A stretch of 64,000 nucleotides of DNA from Pseudidiomarina taiwanensis (lineage in GTDB: Bacteria > Pseudomonadota > Gammaproteobacteria > Enterobacterales > Alteromonadaceae), in the NCBI RefSeq assembly GCF_003987435.1, contig NZ_PIQG01000001.1, positions 682,001 through 746,000 on the forward strand, written 5' to 3'. Both the position numbers and the translations under genes were made by a program. Numbering within the stretch: the stretch's first letter is position 1; every line of letters begins with the position of its first letter. Positions 36,205 through 44,775 of the stretch are shown piece after piece. A model generated the notes under the pieces. The model made no database searches. It was not told the origin of the DNA and saw only the letters and a list, made by a program, of their open reading frames with translations.

Positions 36205-36464
36205 GGTTTTAACTCCGTTTTCAGCAAACTTTCTTGCGCTGGTGGTAACTGTAAGTAGAACCCTGGTTGTTGCAAGTGCTGCAATAACTCAGTCGCACTT
36301 AAACGCGCTAACTTACGCTCGGCGGTTACCTTTATCACCATCACTTCTATAGGTTGACCAAAGCTTTGCCGCAAAGGTTCAGGGACCACTGAAAAATCAG
36401 CTGGATGAGGCAAATAAAGATAGGTATCTTGCTTTCTCGAACTACGATAAACGGCAACTAACAT
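36201..36464 (-). CDS. ycgL: YcgL domain protein
   Basis: An 87-residue protein of the YcgL family: Ala-Val-Tyr-Arg-Ser-Ser-Arg-Lys near residue 4, Tyr-Leu-Tyr-Leu near 16 and Gly-Phe-Tyr-Leu-Gln-Leu-Pro-Pro near 67. The structure of the family is known but its function is not. It lies 6 bases downstream of rnd and overlaps the transglycosylase gene by 4 bases, a neighbourhood common in gammaproteobacteria. Confidence 0.92.
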   Translation of the reverse strand: MLVAVYRSSRKQDTYLYLPHPADFSVVPEPLRQSFGQPIEVMVIKVTAERKLARLSATELLQHLQQPGFYLQLPPAQESLLKTELKP

Positions 36465-36470
36465 CGAAAC

Positions 36471-37610
36471 TCAATTCTCTAATAACTCAGTCAGCGTTGC
36501 AGCAAGCAATTCGCCTCGCCAACTCGATAATAAATCAGGTTTCGGCAGGCGCTTACGCAGCGCCGGTGGGATTTGCCAAAACCAATGGATCACATCATTT
36601 ATTTGGCGCCGCGAACCAATCAGCCCTACCCCAATATTAAGGGCCTCGGCCTGCGCATCAAGCACTTGTTTGATGGCTTTGTAAGCGGCTTTATAGCCAC
36701 GCATATCCGTTAAGCGTTGCAGCTCCACCAAATCCGCCGAGGACTCGTGCTGAGCCGCTGCAATGAGTTCGAGAATCGCCTCACCAGCATAACGGATGGT
36801 CACCGGCGATAATTCACTAATGCTATGCAGATGCCTACGCTGCTGCGGCAGCTTGCGCGCCAGCTCCAGCAGACTATTATCCTTCGCCACAAAACTAAGT
36901 GGAATATCTTGCGCTTGAGCCCGCTCAAAACGCCATTTTAACAGCTTTTGCAAGGCCACCAGCTGAGGACCGCGACACTGCCAAGCGTTACCAAAAAACA
37001 AATACAGCAATTCACTCGGGGTCTGCTGCTGGCGTTTCGCCACTTGAAAATGCGTTTCGGCCAGAACCAACTCTCGCAGCTGAGGCTGCTGGTCAAGTTG
37101 TGCGGCAAGTTGCGGGTAGATTTGCTGCAAATAGGTCACATCTGCTGCGGCATAACGCAGTTGCTCTTCGCTGAGCGGGCGGGCCGTCCAATCGGTTCGG
37201 GATTGCGATTTATCGAGCACTGGCCCACCAAACCGCTCGACCAATGCCGCATACCCCAGCGCATCGCCCATACCGAGAAAGGCAGCGGCGATTTGGGTGT
37301 CAAACACATTGTTCGGAACAGTGCCCATTGCTTGACCGAGAATTTCATAATCCTCGCCACCGGCATGAATCACGACTCGAATACTTGGATTAGCCAGGAG
37401 TTGCCACAAGGGGCGTAAATCCGCTATCGCAAGCGGATCAACCAAAACGAGTTGATCATCCACCGCTATTTGGATTAAACCTAACTTGGCGAAATAAGTT
37501 CGTTGCCGAACAAACTCGGTATCTAAGGCGAGAAAAGAGGCCGAACCTGCGCGCTCACAAAAGCGTTCTAGTTCGGCCTGTTCAGTAAGTAAACTATAGG
37601 ACTCAGTCAT
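36471..37610 (-). CDS. rnd: Ribonuclease D
   Basis: A 379-residue DEDDy exonuclease that trims tRNA precursors. ExoI is Leu-Ala-Leu-Asp-Thr-Glu-Phe (Asp30, Glu32), ExoII is Phe-Asp-Thr-Gln near 114, and ExoIII is Tyr-Ala-Ala-Ala-Asp-Val-Thr-Tyr near 164-171. HRDC domains follow (about 205-285 and 290-375). ATG 37610 is chosen; a TTG one codon earlier is possible. It begins 12 bases after fadD, as in the E. coli fadD-rnd pair. Confidence 0.95.
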   Translation of the reverse strand: MTESYSLLTEQAELERFCERAGSASFLALDTEFVRQRTYFAKLGLIQIAVDDQLVLVDPLAIADLRPLWQLLANPSIRVVIHAGGEDYEILGQAMGTVPNNVFDTQIAAAFLGMGDALGYAALVERFGGPVLDKSQSRTDWTARPLSEEQLRYAAADVTYLQQIYPQLAAQLDQQPQLRELVLAETHFQVAKRQQQTPSELLYLFFGNAWQCRGPQLVALQKLLKWRFERAQAQDIPLSFVAKDNSLLELARKLPQQRRHLHSISELSPVTIRYAGEAILELIAAAQHESSADLVELQRLTDMRGYKAAYKAIKQVLDAQAEALNIGVGLIGSRRQINDVIHWFWQIPPALRKRLPKPDLLSSWRGELLAATLTELLEN

Positions 37611-37622
37611 CAACGAAACAGC

Positions 37623-39305
37623 TTATGCCTCAGCCTTCTTGAGTTCCTCATCGCGCAATTCACGACGCAATATTTTACCCACGTTTGTTTTTGGCAGTTC
37701 ATCTCTAAACTCGACAAACTTCGGCACTTTATAGGCGGTCAGATTCTCGCGTGCGTAGTCAATCAATTCACGCTCGCTTACACCACCGGCCTTGGCCACC
37801 ACAAAAATCTTCACCGCTTCACCTGATGAATCATGTGGGACCCCAACCGCTGCGACTTCCAGTACTTTTGGATGTGCGGCGATAACATCTTCGATTTCAT
37901 TCGGATAAACGTTAAAGCCTGAGACTAAAATCATATCTTTTTTACGGTCGACAATTTTAAAGAAGCCCTGCTCGTCCATCATGCCGATGTCGCCCGTGCA
38001 GAACCAATCGTCTTGCATCACTTTGGCCGTCTCTTCTGGGCGGTTTAAATAACCAACCATGACCTGCGGACCCCGTACTTGTAGTTCGCCTGCTTCACCA
38101 ATACCCAGCACTTCACCACTATCCACATCGACCACTCGGACCTCGGTCGACGGCAATGGAATACCAATGGTGCCATTATAATGCTCGATATCCGTTGGGT
38201 TGGTCGTGACCACTGGTGAACACTCAGTGAGGCCATAGCCTTCGAGCAATCGTGACTTGGTCACTCGTTCCCACTGCTCGGCTACAGAGCGTTGCACCGC
38301 CATACCACCCCCCATGGCGATTTTGACGTTAGAAAAATCAAGATCTTTAAAACCCTCAGTGTTAAGCAAGCCATTGAACAGAGTGTTCACGCCCGAAATC
38401 ATCGAGAATGGGTGCTTCGCGAGCTCTTTAACAAAAGCAGGCATATCGCGAGGATTGGTGATTAATACGTTACTGCCACCATGCTTAATAAAGGTCAGGC
38501 AGTTCACTGTCAGCGCAAAAATATGATACAGCGGGAGCGCAGTGATAATCGTTTCTTCACCATCGTTAACGAGTGGATTAAATACCGCAGATACCTGCTC
38601 TAGGTTTGCCACCATATTACGATGCGATAACATGCCCCCTTTGGCCAACCCTGTGGTGCCGCCGGTATATTGTAGAAATGCCAGGTCATCGCCACTGAGC
38701 TGCGGTCGACTGTAACTTGCCTGCTGGCCAATATTTAGAGCTTTGCGCATCGCGATGGTATTTTTCAGATGATAGCTTGGTACCATCTTTTTCACGTATT
38801 TGACCACTGCATTGACGATCCAGCGCTTCGGAGCATCGAGTAAATCACCAATACTCGTCACAACAACCTTTTCTAAATTGACATCGGCAATCACTTTTTC
38901 GAGCGTATGCGCAAAGTTATCAAGAATGACGATGGCTTTCGCATTCGAGTCAGAGAGCTGATGTTTCAATTCGCGCGGCGTATACAGCGGGTTGACATTC
39001 ACGACCGTCATCCCTGCGCGCAAAATGCCAAATAACGCGACCGGATATTGCAGTAAGTTCGGCATCATCACGGCGACTGCATCGCCTTTTTGTAGGCCTA
39101 TGGATTGCAGATAGGCAGCGAAGTTACGCGTCATCTTATCGAGCTGACTGTAACTCATTTGACAGTCCATATTGATGTAAGCAACACGATCGCTGTATTG
39201 CGCCATACTCTGCTCGAGAATATCTACGAGCGAGCTGTAACGGTCCGGGTCAATGGTTTCCGGGACTCCAGCTGGGTAACGTTTTAACCAGATCTTATCC
39301 ACCAC
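37623..39305 (-). CDS. fadD: Long-chain-fatty-acid-CoA ligase
   Basis: A 560-residue acyl-adenylate-forming enzyme that activates long-chain fatty acids for beta-oxidation. The AMP-binding P-loop is [11 protein letters not shown], with Tyr-Gly-Leu-Thr-Glu-Cys-Ser-Pro, Trp-Phe-Cys-Thr-Gly-Asp-Ile and the C-terminal Asp-Arg-Lys-Lys-Asp-Met-Ile and Pro-Lys-Thr-x-x-Gly-Lys-Ile motifs. The start is GTG (a second GTG follows at once), with an upstream CAGGAG. A FadR-like palindrome lies 47-63 bases upstream, consistent with repression by the FadR encoded at 32708-33418. Confidence 0.96.
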   Translation of the reverse strand: MVDKIWLKRYPAGVPETIDPDRYSSLVDILEQSMAQYSDRVAYINMDCQMSYSQLDKMTRNFAAYLQSIGLQKGDAVAVMMPNLLQYPVALFGILRAGMTVVNVNPLYTPRELKHQLSDSNAKAIVILDNFAHTLEKVIADVNLEKVVVTSIGDLLDAPKRWIVNAVVKYVKKMVPSYHLKNTIAMRKALNIGQQASYSRPQLSGDDLAFLQYTGGTTGLAKGGMLSHRNMVANLEQVSAVFNPLVNDGEETIITALPLYHIFALTVNCLTFIKHGGSNVLITNPRDMPAFVKELAKHPFSMISGVNTLFNGLLNTEGFKDLDFSNVKIAMGGGMAVQRSVAEQWERVTKSRLLEGYGLTECSPVVTTNPTDIEHYNGTIGIPLPSTEVRVVDVDSGEVLGIGEAGELQVRGPQVMVGYLNRPEETAKVMQDDWFCTGDIGMMDEQGFFKIVDRKKDMILVSGFNVYPNEIEDVIAAHPKVLEVAAVGVPHDSSGEAVKIFVVAKAGGVSERELIDYARENLTAYKVPKFVEFRDELPKTNVGKILRRELRDEELKKAEA

Positions 39306-39351
39306 GGATGTGCTCCTGCTTTATTCTATTTGTTTAGACGACCGCAATAAT

Positions 39352-39368
39352 GGCATATCCGACCAGTG
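39352..39368 (-). promoter_or_regulatory. Putative FadR operator upstream of fadD
   Basis: On the fadD strand the 17-mer CACTGGTCGGATATGCC keeps the CTGGTCNGA core of the FadR consensus; the second half-site is degenerate. The position is suited to repression. Confidence 0.45.
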
Positions 39369-39380
39369 TTGCCTAGTCGT

Positions 39381-40280
39381 TCAGGTGTTAATCATCCGTA
39401 GAAATAAGGCAATAATCGCATCCGGCTGCTCCATGTGCACATGATGCCCGCCATTGATGTCAACTTGTTGCAGCTGCGGCACCAAATGTCCCCACTGCGC
39501 CACCGCTTGGCGCAATTCTTGATGTCCTGAAGTCCCCAAGACCAAGGTGAATTGCGCTTCAATTGCTTGTAACAGGTCGGCAACTTGGGCATCGGTTAGG
39601 CGTGTCGGTGAAGCAACTCGGAGTAAACCATCGGCGCGGAAGCGATAGTCGTGCTCGGCTAACTTTTCGATCCCGCGGTCGACGAGTTGCGCCGCGATCT
39701 GCTCCGAGAAGTCGCCGGCTTTTGCGCGAGCTTGGATCCCCGCTGCAACAGTCGGATAATGCGGACGCCGTTTTTGCAGTTGCGCATCACGGCTCAAGAA
39801 ACCTTTGCGCATCGTCGCTTGCGTTTGCTCGGGGCTCTGACTCAGCAGACCAAAGGCCTCAATTGCTAGCAATCGCGTCACGCGTTCGGGGTCGACAGCG
39901 GCAAAAATATTTGCCACAAACGCCCCCATTGAGTGCGCGATAATCTCTAACTGCTGCCAGTCTTGTTGGCGGGTTAAACTCCAAAGGTCATAGACGTATT
40001 CAATAAAAGGGTAAAAACTACCTTTTGGGCGTTTATCACTCAGCCCATGCCCGGCCCAATCAAGTGCGATCAGTTGGTGAGTTTTGACCAAATCAGAGGC
40101 TAAAAAAGCCTCAGCAAGGGGAAGAAAACTGTGCGCGTTATCAAGCCATCCATGCACACAAAGGAGTGGTCTGGCCGTAGCATCGCCCCACGCCAAACCA
40201 CGCATTGTTCCCCACTCTAATTGATAACTAACGTTTCGAGCTGCGGCTTTGGTCTGCCGCCAACTCTCAGCCATTGTCAT
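39381..40280 (-). CDS. Alpha/beta-fold hydrolase between slp and fadD
   Basis: A 299-residue alpha/beta hydrolase. It has an oxyanion loop Val-His-Gly-Trp-Leu-Asp-Asn near residue 42, Asp-Trp-Ala-Gly-His-Gly-Leu-Ser-Asp near 74, a nucleophile elbow Ala-His-Ser-Met-Gly-Ala near 115 (Ala in place of the first Gly), and a final Gly-Gly-His-His-Val-His supplying the catalytic His. It resembles serine hydrolase-like/epoxide hydrolase-type proteins; the substrate is unknown. ATG 40280 has AAGGG upstream; ATG 40274 is possible. It overlaps slp by 14 bases. Location before fadD suggests, but does not show, a lipid role. Confidence 0.75.
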   Translation of the reverse strand: MTMAESWRQTKAAARNVSYQLEWGTMRGLAWGDATARPLLCVHGWLDNAHSFLPLAEAFLASDLVKTHQLIALDWAGHGLSDKRPKGSFYPFIEYVYDLWSLTRQQDWQQLEIIAHSMGAFVANIFAAVDPERVTRLLAIEAFGLLSQSPEQTQATMRKGFLSRDAQLQKRRPHYPTVAAGIQARAKAGDFSEQIAAQLVDRGIEKLAEHDYRFRADGLLRVASPTRLTDAQVADLLQAIEAQFTLVLGTSGHQELRQAVAQWGHLVPQLQQVDINGGHHVHMEQPDAIIALFLRMINT

Positions 40281-40833
40281 CTGACCCTTGTCGATCACCA
40301 ACAGGAATCACTACGGGTGCCGGATACACAAACGGCCGCGTGAAATAATAATGGCGATACCAAAGTGAGCTATAGTCGACTTGGACAGGACGTTCTTTAA
40401 TTTCTTTCCACAGATACATGTCGCTGACATTTAGAGTTGGGAATAGATAAGTATAGTCATCAATCTGACCTTCTTCAGGAGCACCTATCTCGCCCACAAA
40501 ACTAATTGAGCGACCTTCTTTGTACACCACGGGGTCAACGAATTGATCGATCTTGGCACGAAAACGACCATCACTTTGATCGCTTACCATGGGGCGTGCC
40601 CAACTTTGTAGTGGGAAATTCACCACCTCGATCACCGTGCCATTTTCAGTGTTGCGAACCGCTGCGATAACCCCTCCCCAGCGGGCCTGCTCACCCTGCG
40701 CGGCTGCCCCACGCTCTAACGCCTCGGAATAATCCGTCAACACCGTTGTTTCAGTCACCTGCAACGGCTCTGGAATCGCACTACAGCCAATCAAGGCCAG
40801 ACAAGCCGTTACGCTTAATAATAATTTTTTCAT
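40267..40833 (-). CDS. slp: Slp family outer-membrane lipoprotein
   Basis: A 188-residue lipoprotein. The signal peptide ends in the lipobox Leu-Ile-Gly-Cys with the lipidated Cys at residue 17. Family-like segments are Arg-Trp-Gly-Gly-Val-Ile near residue 51, Gly-Thr-Val-Ile-Glu-Val-Val-Asn-Phe-Pro-Leu near 65 and Gly-Arg-Phe near 89. The Slp/YeaY family is induced by starvation or stress in E. coli; the function is unclear. It is 29 bases downstream of tsaB, as in E. coli tsaB-yeaY. Confidence 0.92.
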   Translation of the reverse strand: MKKLLLSVTACLALIGCSAIPEPLQVTETTVLTDYSEALERGAAAQGEQARWGGVIAAVRNTENGTVIEVVNFPLQSWARPMVSDQSDGRFRAKIDQFVDPVVYKEGRSISFVGEIGAPEEGQIDDYTYLFPTLNVSDMYLWKEIKERPVQVDYSSLWYRHYYFTRPFVYPAPVVIPVGDRQGSDDNG

Positions 40834-40862
40834 GTTACTACTCCTTTCCCAGCAAACTAACG

Positions 40863-41564
40863 CTATTCACGTCCAGGAAGCTTTTTCCAAGTCACTTCGT
40901 TGCGCACGTAAAGTGGCTCTAATTGTGCGGCTGTCAGCACCACCGCATGCTCGGCTTGACCAAGTTGCAACATATCGCGCGCCAATGGAAATTCCACTTC
41001 TGAGAGGACCTTAATCCCACCATTTGGCGCCAATATCTCACTGTAATCTCGCCAACCCGTACCACAGCCAACAGTGGCATCTGGCCACCAAGTTTGCGCA
41101 TTTAATTCCGCCAATGCCGCCATCTGGGGCTCGATGGTACACTCTGCCAACCCGGCCCGATTTTGATAGCGGGCGATATATACCTCGCCCATCCGCGCAT
41201 CAATGGCCGCCACCACAGCTTGCGCTTGCTCCAACCGCATGGCTTGTTGCGCTAGAGCCGCCAATGTTGTCACCGGAGTCAAGGGGATATCGTGACTATA
41301 CGCCAACCCTTGCGCAACCGAGACGCCAATCCGCACTCCGGTAAAACTTCCTGGACCATGCCCTACTATGATGCGCTGAACTGCTGCAAGTGTGACATCG
41401 AATTCGGCCAGCAATTCCTCGACGAAAGGCAAAATCTTTTGCGAATGCTCACGGGGAGCCAAAATTGCTCGCTCAGCAATTTGGTTGCCAACCTGAAGGG
41501 CGACTGAACACATCTCGGTTGAGGTATCGAGTGCTAAAATAATTGGTTCAGCAGAACTTGCCAT
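40863..41564 (-). CDS. tsaB: tRNA threonylcarbamoyladenosine biosynthesis protein TsaB
   Basis: A 233-residue ASKHA-fold protein that partners TsaD and TsaE in forming t6A37 on ANN-decoding tRNAs. It has Ile-Leu-Ala-Leu-Asp-Thr-Ser-Thr-Glu (about 9-17), Arg-Glu-His-Ser-Gln near 38, and Gly-Pro-Gly-Ser-Phe-Thr-Gly-Val-Arg-Ile-Gly near 70. Length matches E. coli TsaB (231). It is 18 bases downstream of yoaA on the same strand. Confidence 0.95.
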   Translation of the reverse strand: MASSAEPIILALDTSTEMCSVALQVGNQIAERAILAPREHSQKILPFVEELLAEFDVTLAAVQRIIVGHGPGSFTGVRIGVSVAQGLAYSHDIPLTPVTTLAALAQQAMRLEQAQAVVAAIDARMGEVYIARYQNRAGLAECTIEPQMAALAELNAQTWWPDATVGCGTGWRDYSEILAPNGGIKVLSEVEFPLARDMLQLGQAEHAVVLTAAQLEPLYVRNEVTWKKLPGRE

Positions 41565-41582
41565 AGCAAAATGTCGCTCCTG

Positions 41583-43502
41583 TTATTGCGGTTCAAGGTG
41601 ATCTAAAAATGCCAACGCTTGCTGTAAATCTCTACTTCGCGGCATCGCCGGTAAGCTCGCCAAAAACGTGCCACCATAGGGTTTCGTGACCAAGCGTTGG
41701 TCGCATACGATTAACACCCCACGATCATCTCGATCGCGAATTAGTCTCCCTGCGCCCTGTTTCAAACTAATCACAGCCTGCGGTAATTGTACCTGAGCAA
41801 ACGGATCCAGACCACGCATCCGCGCATCTTCTACCCGCGCTTGTAACAATGGTTCGTCTGGCGCCGCAAAGGGTAACTTATCGATGATGACACAACGCAA
41901 CGCATCACCCTGAACATCCACGCCCTCCCAAAACGAAGCTGTACCGAGTAACACCCCATTTCCAGCGGCGACAAATTGCTCGAGCAGCTCGCGCTTACTG
42001 GTCCTTCCTTGCACAAACAACTCCCGCTCGGTCAGCAATTCAAGCTGTGCTGCAACCCGCTGCAACATGCGATGGCTGGTGAATAACACAAAGGTTCCAC
42101 CTGTTTGATTTACCGCAAGAACTTCGGTAATGACCTGCAGTAGCGCATCCGCCATCTGTGCTTCATGCGGTTGTGGCAGATAGCGCGGTACACACAGCAG
42201 CGCCTGCTGCGCGTAATCAAAAGGACTTTCTAAACAAAGCGTTTCCCACGCATCGATCCCCAGTTGTTGCACAAAATGAGAAAAATCAGTGCCCACCGCA
42301 AGCGTCGCTGAGGTAAAGATCCAACTACTCCCCGATGCTTTAAGATAACCGCCAAACTTGTCAGCTACATCGAGTGGGGTTTGATGCAGAGTGATATGGC
42401 GCGGTGTTGTTTCAAACCAAAAACTAAATCCGGTGCGCTCGGTATCCTGCAATTGTTGCCACTTGTGTAAGAAGTTACTCGCGCGCTCATAACCATTATC
42501 CAAATCCGTATGGCGTCCCAAGGCATTTTTTAAGACATCCACTAAAAACTTTAAATGTTCAGCGACCAGTTCCGCCGCCGCCACAACCTCGGGACGTTTA
42601 CGATAATCACGCCAATTCCCACGTTGCGGATCCGCGGCAAAGACCAACCGCCAATCCCGCAAGCTACTCAATAGCTTATCTGCAGCTTTATCAAGTTGGC
42701 GTAGATCTTTTACTTCAGTCAAATAGAGCACTTTCAACTCTTGCGCCAGCTCTTGCAGTTGTCGACTCGATACCGCTTCACCAAAATATTGACTGGCAAT
42801 ATCAGGCAATTGATGTGCTTCATCAAAAATAACGCTGTCGACCGCAGGAATAAGCTCACCAAAGCCGGTGTCTTTGAGCGCCATATCGGCAAAAAACAGG
42901 TGGTGGTTTACAACAATGACATCCGCTTCTAGCGCGTTTTTGCGGGCTTTCACTAAGTAACACTGATCATAATCGGGGCAATCACGCCCCAAGCAATTAT
43001 CCACCGTGCTGGTGATCTGTGGTAACACTTCTGCATCTTCTTGCAGAATATTAATCTCGCCAATATCACCATTGTCGGTGCGCTGCGCCCAACGTCGCAC
43101 CTCTACCAATTGCTGCTGCAGGTGCGCGGATAGCTCACACCTGTGCGCAACGGCTTGCCCTAGCCGATGAATACACAAGTAATTGGCGCGCCCTTTCAAC
43201 AAGGCCACCACTTTTTCCGGCGCAAGCGCATCGCGCAAGAGTGGGAGATCGCGGTGATAAAGCTGCTCTTGCAGGGCTTTGGTGCCGGTTGAAATGATCC
43301 CTTTGGCCCCACTTAATAGTAGTGGCGCCAGATACGCAAAAGTTTTACCGGTACCGGTTTGCGCCTCCACTACCAGCTGTTTGCGCTCGGCAATTGCGGT
43401 CGCGATCGCAGTCGCCATTTCAGTCTGCGCTGGGCGCGGTTGGAAGCGGGGTAATAATTTCGCTAAATGGCCATTTGGTTGAAACAACGAACCAATTTTC
43501 AT
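41583..43502 (-). CDS. yoaA: DinG-family ATP-dependent DNA helicase YoaA
   Basis: A 639-residue XPD/DinG-type iron-sulfur superfamily 2 helicase. Walker A is Ala-Gln-Thr-Gly-Thr-Gly-Lys-Thr-Phe (about 46-54). Four cysteines between motifs Ia and II (Tyr-Leu-Cys-Ile-His, Asn-Cys-Leu-Gly-Arg-Asp-Cys-Pro and Gln-Cys-Tyr) fit a 4Fe-4S cluster. The DEAH box is Asp-Glu-Ala-His-Gln, and motif VI is Gln-Gly-Ala-Gly-Arg-Leu-Ile-Arg. E. coli YoaA acts with HolC at stalled forks. No SOS box was recognised. It is divergent from the his operon across a 350-base region that contains the his leader. Confidence 0.93.
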   Translation of the reverse strand: MKIGSLFQPNGHLAKLLPRFQPRPAQTEMATAIATAIAERKQLVVEAQTGTGKTFAYLAPLLLSGAKGIISTGTKALQEQLYHRDLPLLRDALAPEKVVALLKGRANYLCIHRLGQAVAHRCELSAHLQQQLVEVRRWAQRTDNGDIGEINILQEDAEVLPQITSTVDNCLGRDCPDYDQCYLVKARKNALEADVIVVNHHLFFADMALKDTGFGELIPAVDSVIFDEAHQLPDIASQYFGEAVSSRQLQELAQELKVLYLTEVKDLRQLDKAADKLLSSLRDWRLVFAADPQRGNWRDYRKRPEVVAAAELVAEHLKFLVDVLKNALGRHTDLDNGYERASNFLHKWQQLQDTERTGFSFWFETTPRHITLHQTPLDVADKFGGYLKASGSSWIFTSATLAVGTDFSHFVQQLGIDAWETLCLESPFDYAQQALLCVPRYLPQPHEAQMADALLQVITEVLAVNQTGGTFVLFTSHRMLQRVAAQLELLTERELFVQGRTSKRELLEQFVAAGNGVLLGTASFWEGVDVQGDALRCVIIDKLPFAAPDEPLLQARVEDARMRGLDPFAQVQLPQAVISLKQGAGRLIRDRDDRGVLIVCDQRLVTKPYGGTFLASLPAMPRSRDLQQALAFLDHLEPQ

Positions 43503-43649
43503 GCTGGATTAAATGCCAAAAGAGTAAAACCATCACTTTACGGAGATTAATTCACAAGAGCAATCTTCTGTCTGTGCAAGAACGCTTAAATTAATGTACA
43601 ACTTGATACATCTTTTTCAATAAAACCTATCTTTTAGGCGCTTTTGTTG

Positions 43650-43678
43650 TTGAACGGCCAATTCAAAATCTATACAAT
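43650..43678 (+). promoter_or_regulatory. Putative his operon promoter
   Basis: TTGAAC (43650-43655) and TACAAT (43673-43678) are spaced by 17 bases, 34 bases upstream of the hisL start codon. The rest of 43503-43649 shows nothing else recognisable; it must contain the yoaA promoter. Confidence 0.65.
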
Positions 43679-43711
43679 TCACCGCGTAAAACATTTCTTT
43701 AAGGATTCTGA

Positions 43712-43750
43712 ATGTACGTTTTTGTTTGGCACCATCATCACATGACCTAG
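43712..43750 (+). CDS. hisL: his operon leader peptide
   Basis: A 12-residue open frame, Met-Tyr-Val-Phe-Val-Trp-His-His-His-His-Met-Thr, with four consecutive His codons and AAGGA upstream of its ATG. Stalling at the His codons when histidyl-tRNA is low should prevent the attenuator from forming. It is shorter and has fewer His codons than the E. coli leader (16 residues, seven His). Confidence 0.93.
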   Translation: MYVFVWHHHHMT

Positions 43751-43774
43751 CCTGCAAATCATTTGCGAGGCTAG
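43747..43774 (+). promoter_or_regulatory. his leader pause-type hairpin
   Basis: A long hairpin: CTAGCC pairs with GGCTAG and inner GCAAAT with ATTTGC. It starts at the hisL stop codon, the position of the 1:2 (pause) helix in attenuators. CCTCG just downstream (about 43788-43792) can pair with CGAGG (43813-43817) as part of an antiterminator. Confidence 0.7.
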
Positions 43775-43805
43775 CATGGTTGTGGTTGCCTCGTTCGTAC
43801 ATTGT

Positions 43806-43839
43806 ACCCCCGCGAGGTTAACCTTCCCGGGGGTTTTTT
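43806..43839 (+). terminator. his attenuator
   Basis: CCCCCG (43807-43812) pairs with CGGGGG (43828-43833), with an inner AGG/CCT helix around TTAA, followed by six Ts. It lies 14 bases before the hisG ATG and is the intrinsic terminator of the his leader. Confidence 0.9.
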
Positions 43840-43852
43840 GTAGGAGAAATTC

Positions 43853-44761
43853 ATGGTTGTAGAAAAGAGTTCAAAACGGCTAACCATTGCCATTCAAAAG
43901 TCAGGTCGGTTGAGTAAAGAGTCAATGAAACTGCTTGAAGCCTGCGGCTACAAGTTTAGTTTGCACGAAGCCCGACTGCTGGCACACTCGAGTAACCAAC
44001 CCGTTGATTTACTCCGTGTTCGAGACGATGACATTCCGGGTTTGGTCATGGATGGCGTCGTTGATATTGGCATTATTGGTCAAAACGTATTAGAAGAAGT
44101 CCGATTAGAGCGTGCTGCAACACAAGTTAATAATGATTTTAGCGCGCTGCGCTCACTCGACTTTGGCGGCTGTCGTTTATCGCTTGCCGTTCCGAAAGAA
44201 GACGATTACCAGGGTGTGCAAGATTTAAATGGCAAACGTATTGCGACCACATACCCCTACTTGTTGCAGGATTATTTGCGCCGCCAAGGGGTCAATGCCA
44301 GTACCGCCATATTAACCGGAAGCGTCGAAGTCGCCCCCCGAGCAGGTCTTGCCGATGCAGTCTGTGATTTAGTCTCAACCGGTGCCACTTTAGAGGCTAA
44401 CGGGCTGGTCGAGAAAGAGATCATCTTCACTTCGACGGCTCAATTAATTCAACGCCCGGAACCTTTATCTGCAGAAAAACAAGCGATTGTCGATCAATTA
44501 CTGCCACGTATCGATGGCGTATTGATGGCAAAAGAGAGCAAGTACATCATGTTACACGCGCCAAAAGACCGGCTCGAACAGGTCGTTGCCCTGCTTCCAG
44601 GCGCCGAAAGACCGACTGTTCTTCCGCTCAGCCACACCGAAGAGCAAGTTGCGGTCCACGTGGTCAGTACTGAAAAACTGTTCTGGGAGACCATGGAAGA
44701 ACTCAAAGCCATGGGTTGTAGTTCTATCCTAGTTTTACCTATCGAGAAAATGTTGGGTTAG
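43853..44761 (+). CDS. hisG: ATP phosphoribosyltransferase (long form)
   Basis: A 302-residue HisG, the first and feedback-regulated step of histidine synthesis (ATP plus PRPP). Residues about 1-225 are the catalytic periplasmic-binding-like domain, with Ile-Ala-Ile-Gln-Lys-Ser-Gly-Arg-Leu near the start and the PRPP loop Asp-Leu-Val-Ser-Thr-Gly-Ala-Thr near 176; the last 75 residues are the ACT-like histidine-binding domain, so this is the self-contained hexameric form with no HisZ. AGGAG precedes the ATG. Confidence 0.96.
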   Translation: MVVEKSSKRLTIAIQKSGRLSKESMKLLEACGYKFSLHEARLLAHSSNQPVDLLRVRDDDIPGLVMDGVVDIGIIGQNVLEEVRLERAATQVNNDFSALRSLDFGGCRLSLAVPKEDDYQGVQDLNGKRIATTYPYLLQDYLRRQGVNASTAILTGSVEVAPRAGLADAVCDLVSTGATLEANGLVEKEIIFTSTAQLIQRPEPLSAEKQAIVDQLLPRIDGVLMAKESKYIMLHAPKDRLEQVVALLPGAERPTVLPLSHTEEQVAVHVVSTEKLFWETMEELKAMGCSSILVLPIEKMLG

Positions 44762-44775
44762 GCGGCGAGGTCTAC

